From positions 2,892,501 to 2,956,500 of the forward strand of contig NZ_JACYGY010000001.1 in NCBI RefSeq assembly GCF_015221875.1: a DNA stretch of 64,000 nt. The letters are read 5' to 3'. Positions 63,467 through 64,000 of the stretch are shown here, piece by piece; position 1 is the stretch's first letter; each line of letters starts with the position of its first letter. The stretch comes from Dyadobacter subterraneus (lineage in GTDB: Bacteria; Bacteroidota; Bacteroidia; Cytophagales; Spirosomataceae). A model generated the notes under the pieces. It made no database searches. It was not told where the DNA came from and worked only from the letters and a program-made list of their open reading frames with translations. A program made the translations under genes and the position numbers.

Positions 63467-64000
63467 TTAATCACTGGAAAGTTTGCCGCCCGTAACATGG
63501 ATAAAACTTCCGGTCATAAAACTTCCGTCGTCCGAAGCCAGAAGTATATAGGCAGGGGCAAGTTCTTCGGGTTGACCCGGGCGTTTCAGTATCACCTCGT
63601 GACCAAAATTTTCGACTTCTTCAATGGGCATGGTGCCTGGAATATTTGGTGTCCAGACGGGGCCTGGCACTACGCAGTTGACCCGGATACCTCTGTCTCC
63701 AAGATTGAGCGCCAATGATTTTGTGAAAGAATGAATGGCGCCTTTGGTTGACGAATAATCAATTAAAATCGGAATTCCGGTCTTTCCCACGATACTTCCT
63801 GTATTAATAATCGAATCGCCTTCTTTCAAAAACGGCAACGCAGCCTGGGCCATAAAAAAATAACCAAGAATGTTGGTTTCAAAAGTACGTCGCAGTTGCT
63901 CTTCCGTAATGTCCTCGAATTTTTTCTGTGCCATTTGATATGCTGCATTGTTGACCAGGATATTCAGAACTCCATATTGGTCCACTGTCCTCTGCACAGC
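63467..64000 (-). CDS. Short-chain dehydrogenase/reductase, 5' end off the window
   Basis: The last 177 or so residues of an SDR, whose beginning lies beyond the window edge. Visible features are NILVNNAAYQ (the NNA motif), the catalytic YSSTKGA (YxxxK), and VNCVVPGPVWTPNIPGTMP. The sequence resembles glucose 1-dehydrogenase or YghA-like enzymes acting on sugars or aldehydes. It heads the visible part of the operon with the gluconate-dehydrogenase subunit and GMC genes. Confidence 0.9.
   Translation of the reverse strand, partial: AVQRTVDQYGVLNILVNNAAYQMAQKKFEDITEEQLRRTFETNILGYFFMAQAALPFLKEGDSIINTGSIVGKTGIPILIDYSSTKGAIHSFTKSLALNLGDRGIRVNCVVPGPVWTPNIPGTMPIEEVENFGHEVILKRPGQPEELAPAYILLASDDGSFMTGSFIHVTGGKLSSD

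Overview
The window looks like a chromosome segment of a Bacteroidota bacterium, most likely a Cytophagales member close to Dyadobacter or Spirosoma. The evidence is a SusC/SusD pair, TonB-linked outer-membrane receptors, PSD1/DUF1501 secreted proteins, several TAnnTTTG-type -7 promoter elements, poor Shine-Dalgarno sequences and modest GC content. I see no prophage, integron, IS transposase, CRISPR array, rRNA or tRNA. The genus is an inference from gene content only.

Layout. 1-6.4 kb holds housekeeping genes: Nudix hydrolase, LysE exporter, GH3-like adenylase, SurE, GNAT, TrhO tRNA hydroxylase and a deoxynucleoside kinase. An inverted pair of 47-bp REP-like units lies between LysE and GH3. 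6.4-12.5 kb holds a VOC protein, two single-domain response regulators divergent from a soluble GAF histidine kinase, and a TonB-dependent receptor. 12.8-15 kb is trpBA behind a Trp-rich leader peptide and an intrinsic terminator, a textbook attenuator layout placed directly before trpB. 15-20 kb holds a secreted cyclophilin, an atypical gamma-glutamyltransferase, and an alcohol dehydrogenase followed by an AraC regulator.

20.3-33.1 kb is a probable nutrient-acquisition locus. A signal-bearing DapA-like aldolase is divergent from SusC and SusD, which are followed by a PSCyt1/DUF1549/DUF1553 lipoprotein, a Tat-exported DUF1501 protein and a large membrane protein combining DUF2231, a haem motif, leucine-rich repeats and a chitobiase-C-like domain. 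33.2-39.6 kb holds a frameshifted DUF4105 gene, a lipoprotein, a PAP2 phosphatase and two outer-membrane barrels. 40-46.8 kb is a run of small redox and detoxification genes: two alpha/beta hydrolases, HxlR/DoxX, an exported thiol peroxidase, a VOC protein, and an NmrA oxidoreductase with an AraC regulator paralogous to the one at 18 kb.

47.4-53.7 kb is a complete tripartite RND efflux operon. 53.9-54.7 kb is an XRE/DUF2975 pair with a good promoter overlapped by an inverted repeat. 54.9-58.6 kb holds poorly characterised envelope proteins, including a TlpA-like thioredoxin. 58.7-64 kb is a minus-strand operon running from the right edge: SDR, gluconate-dehydrogenase subunit 3, GMC oxidoreductase, GH1-like glycosidase, alpha/beta hydrolase and a damaged DoxX gene.

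Family names come from motif recognition by eye. No database search or structure calculation was run.
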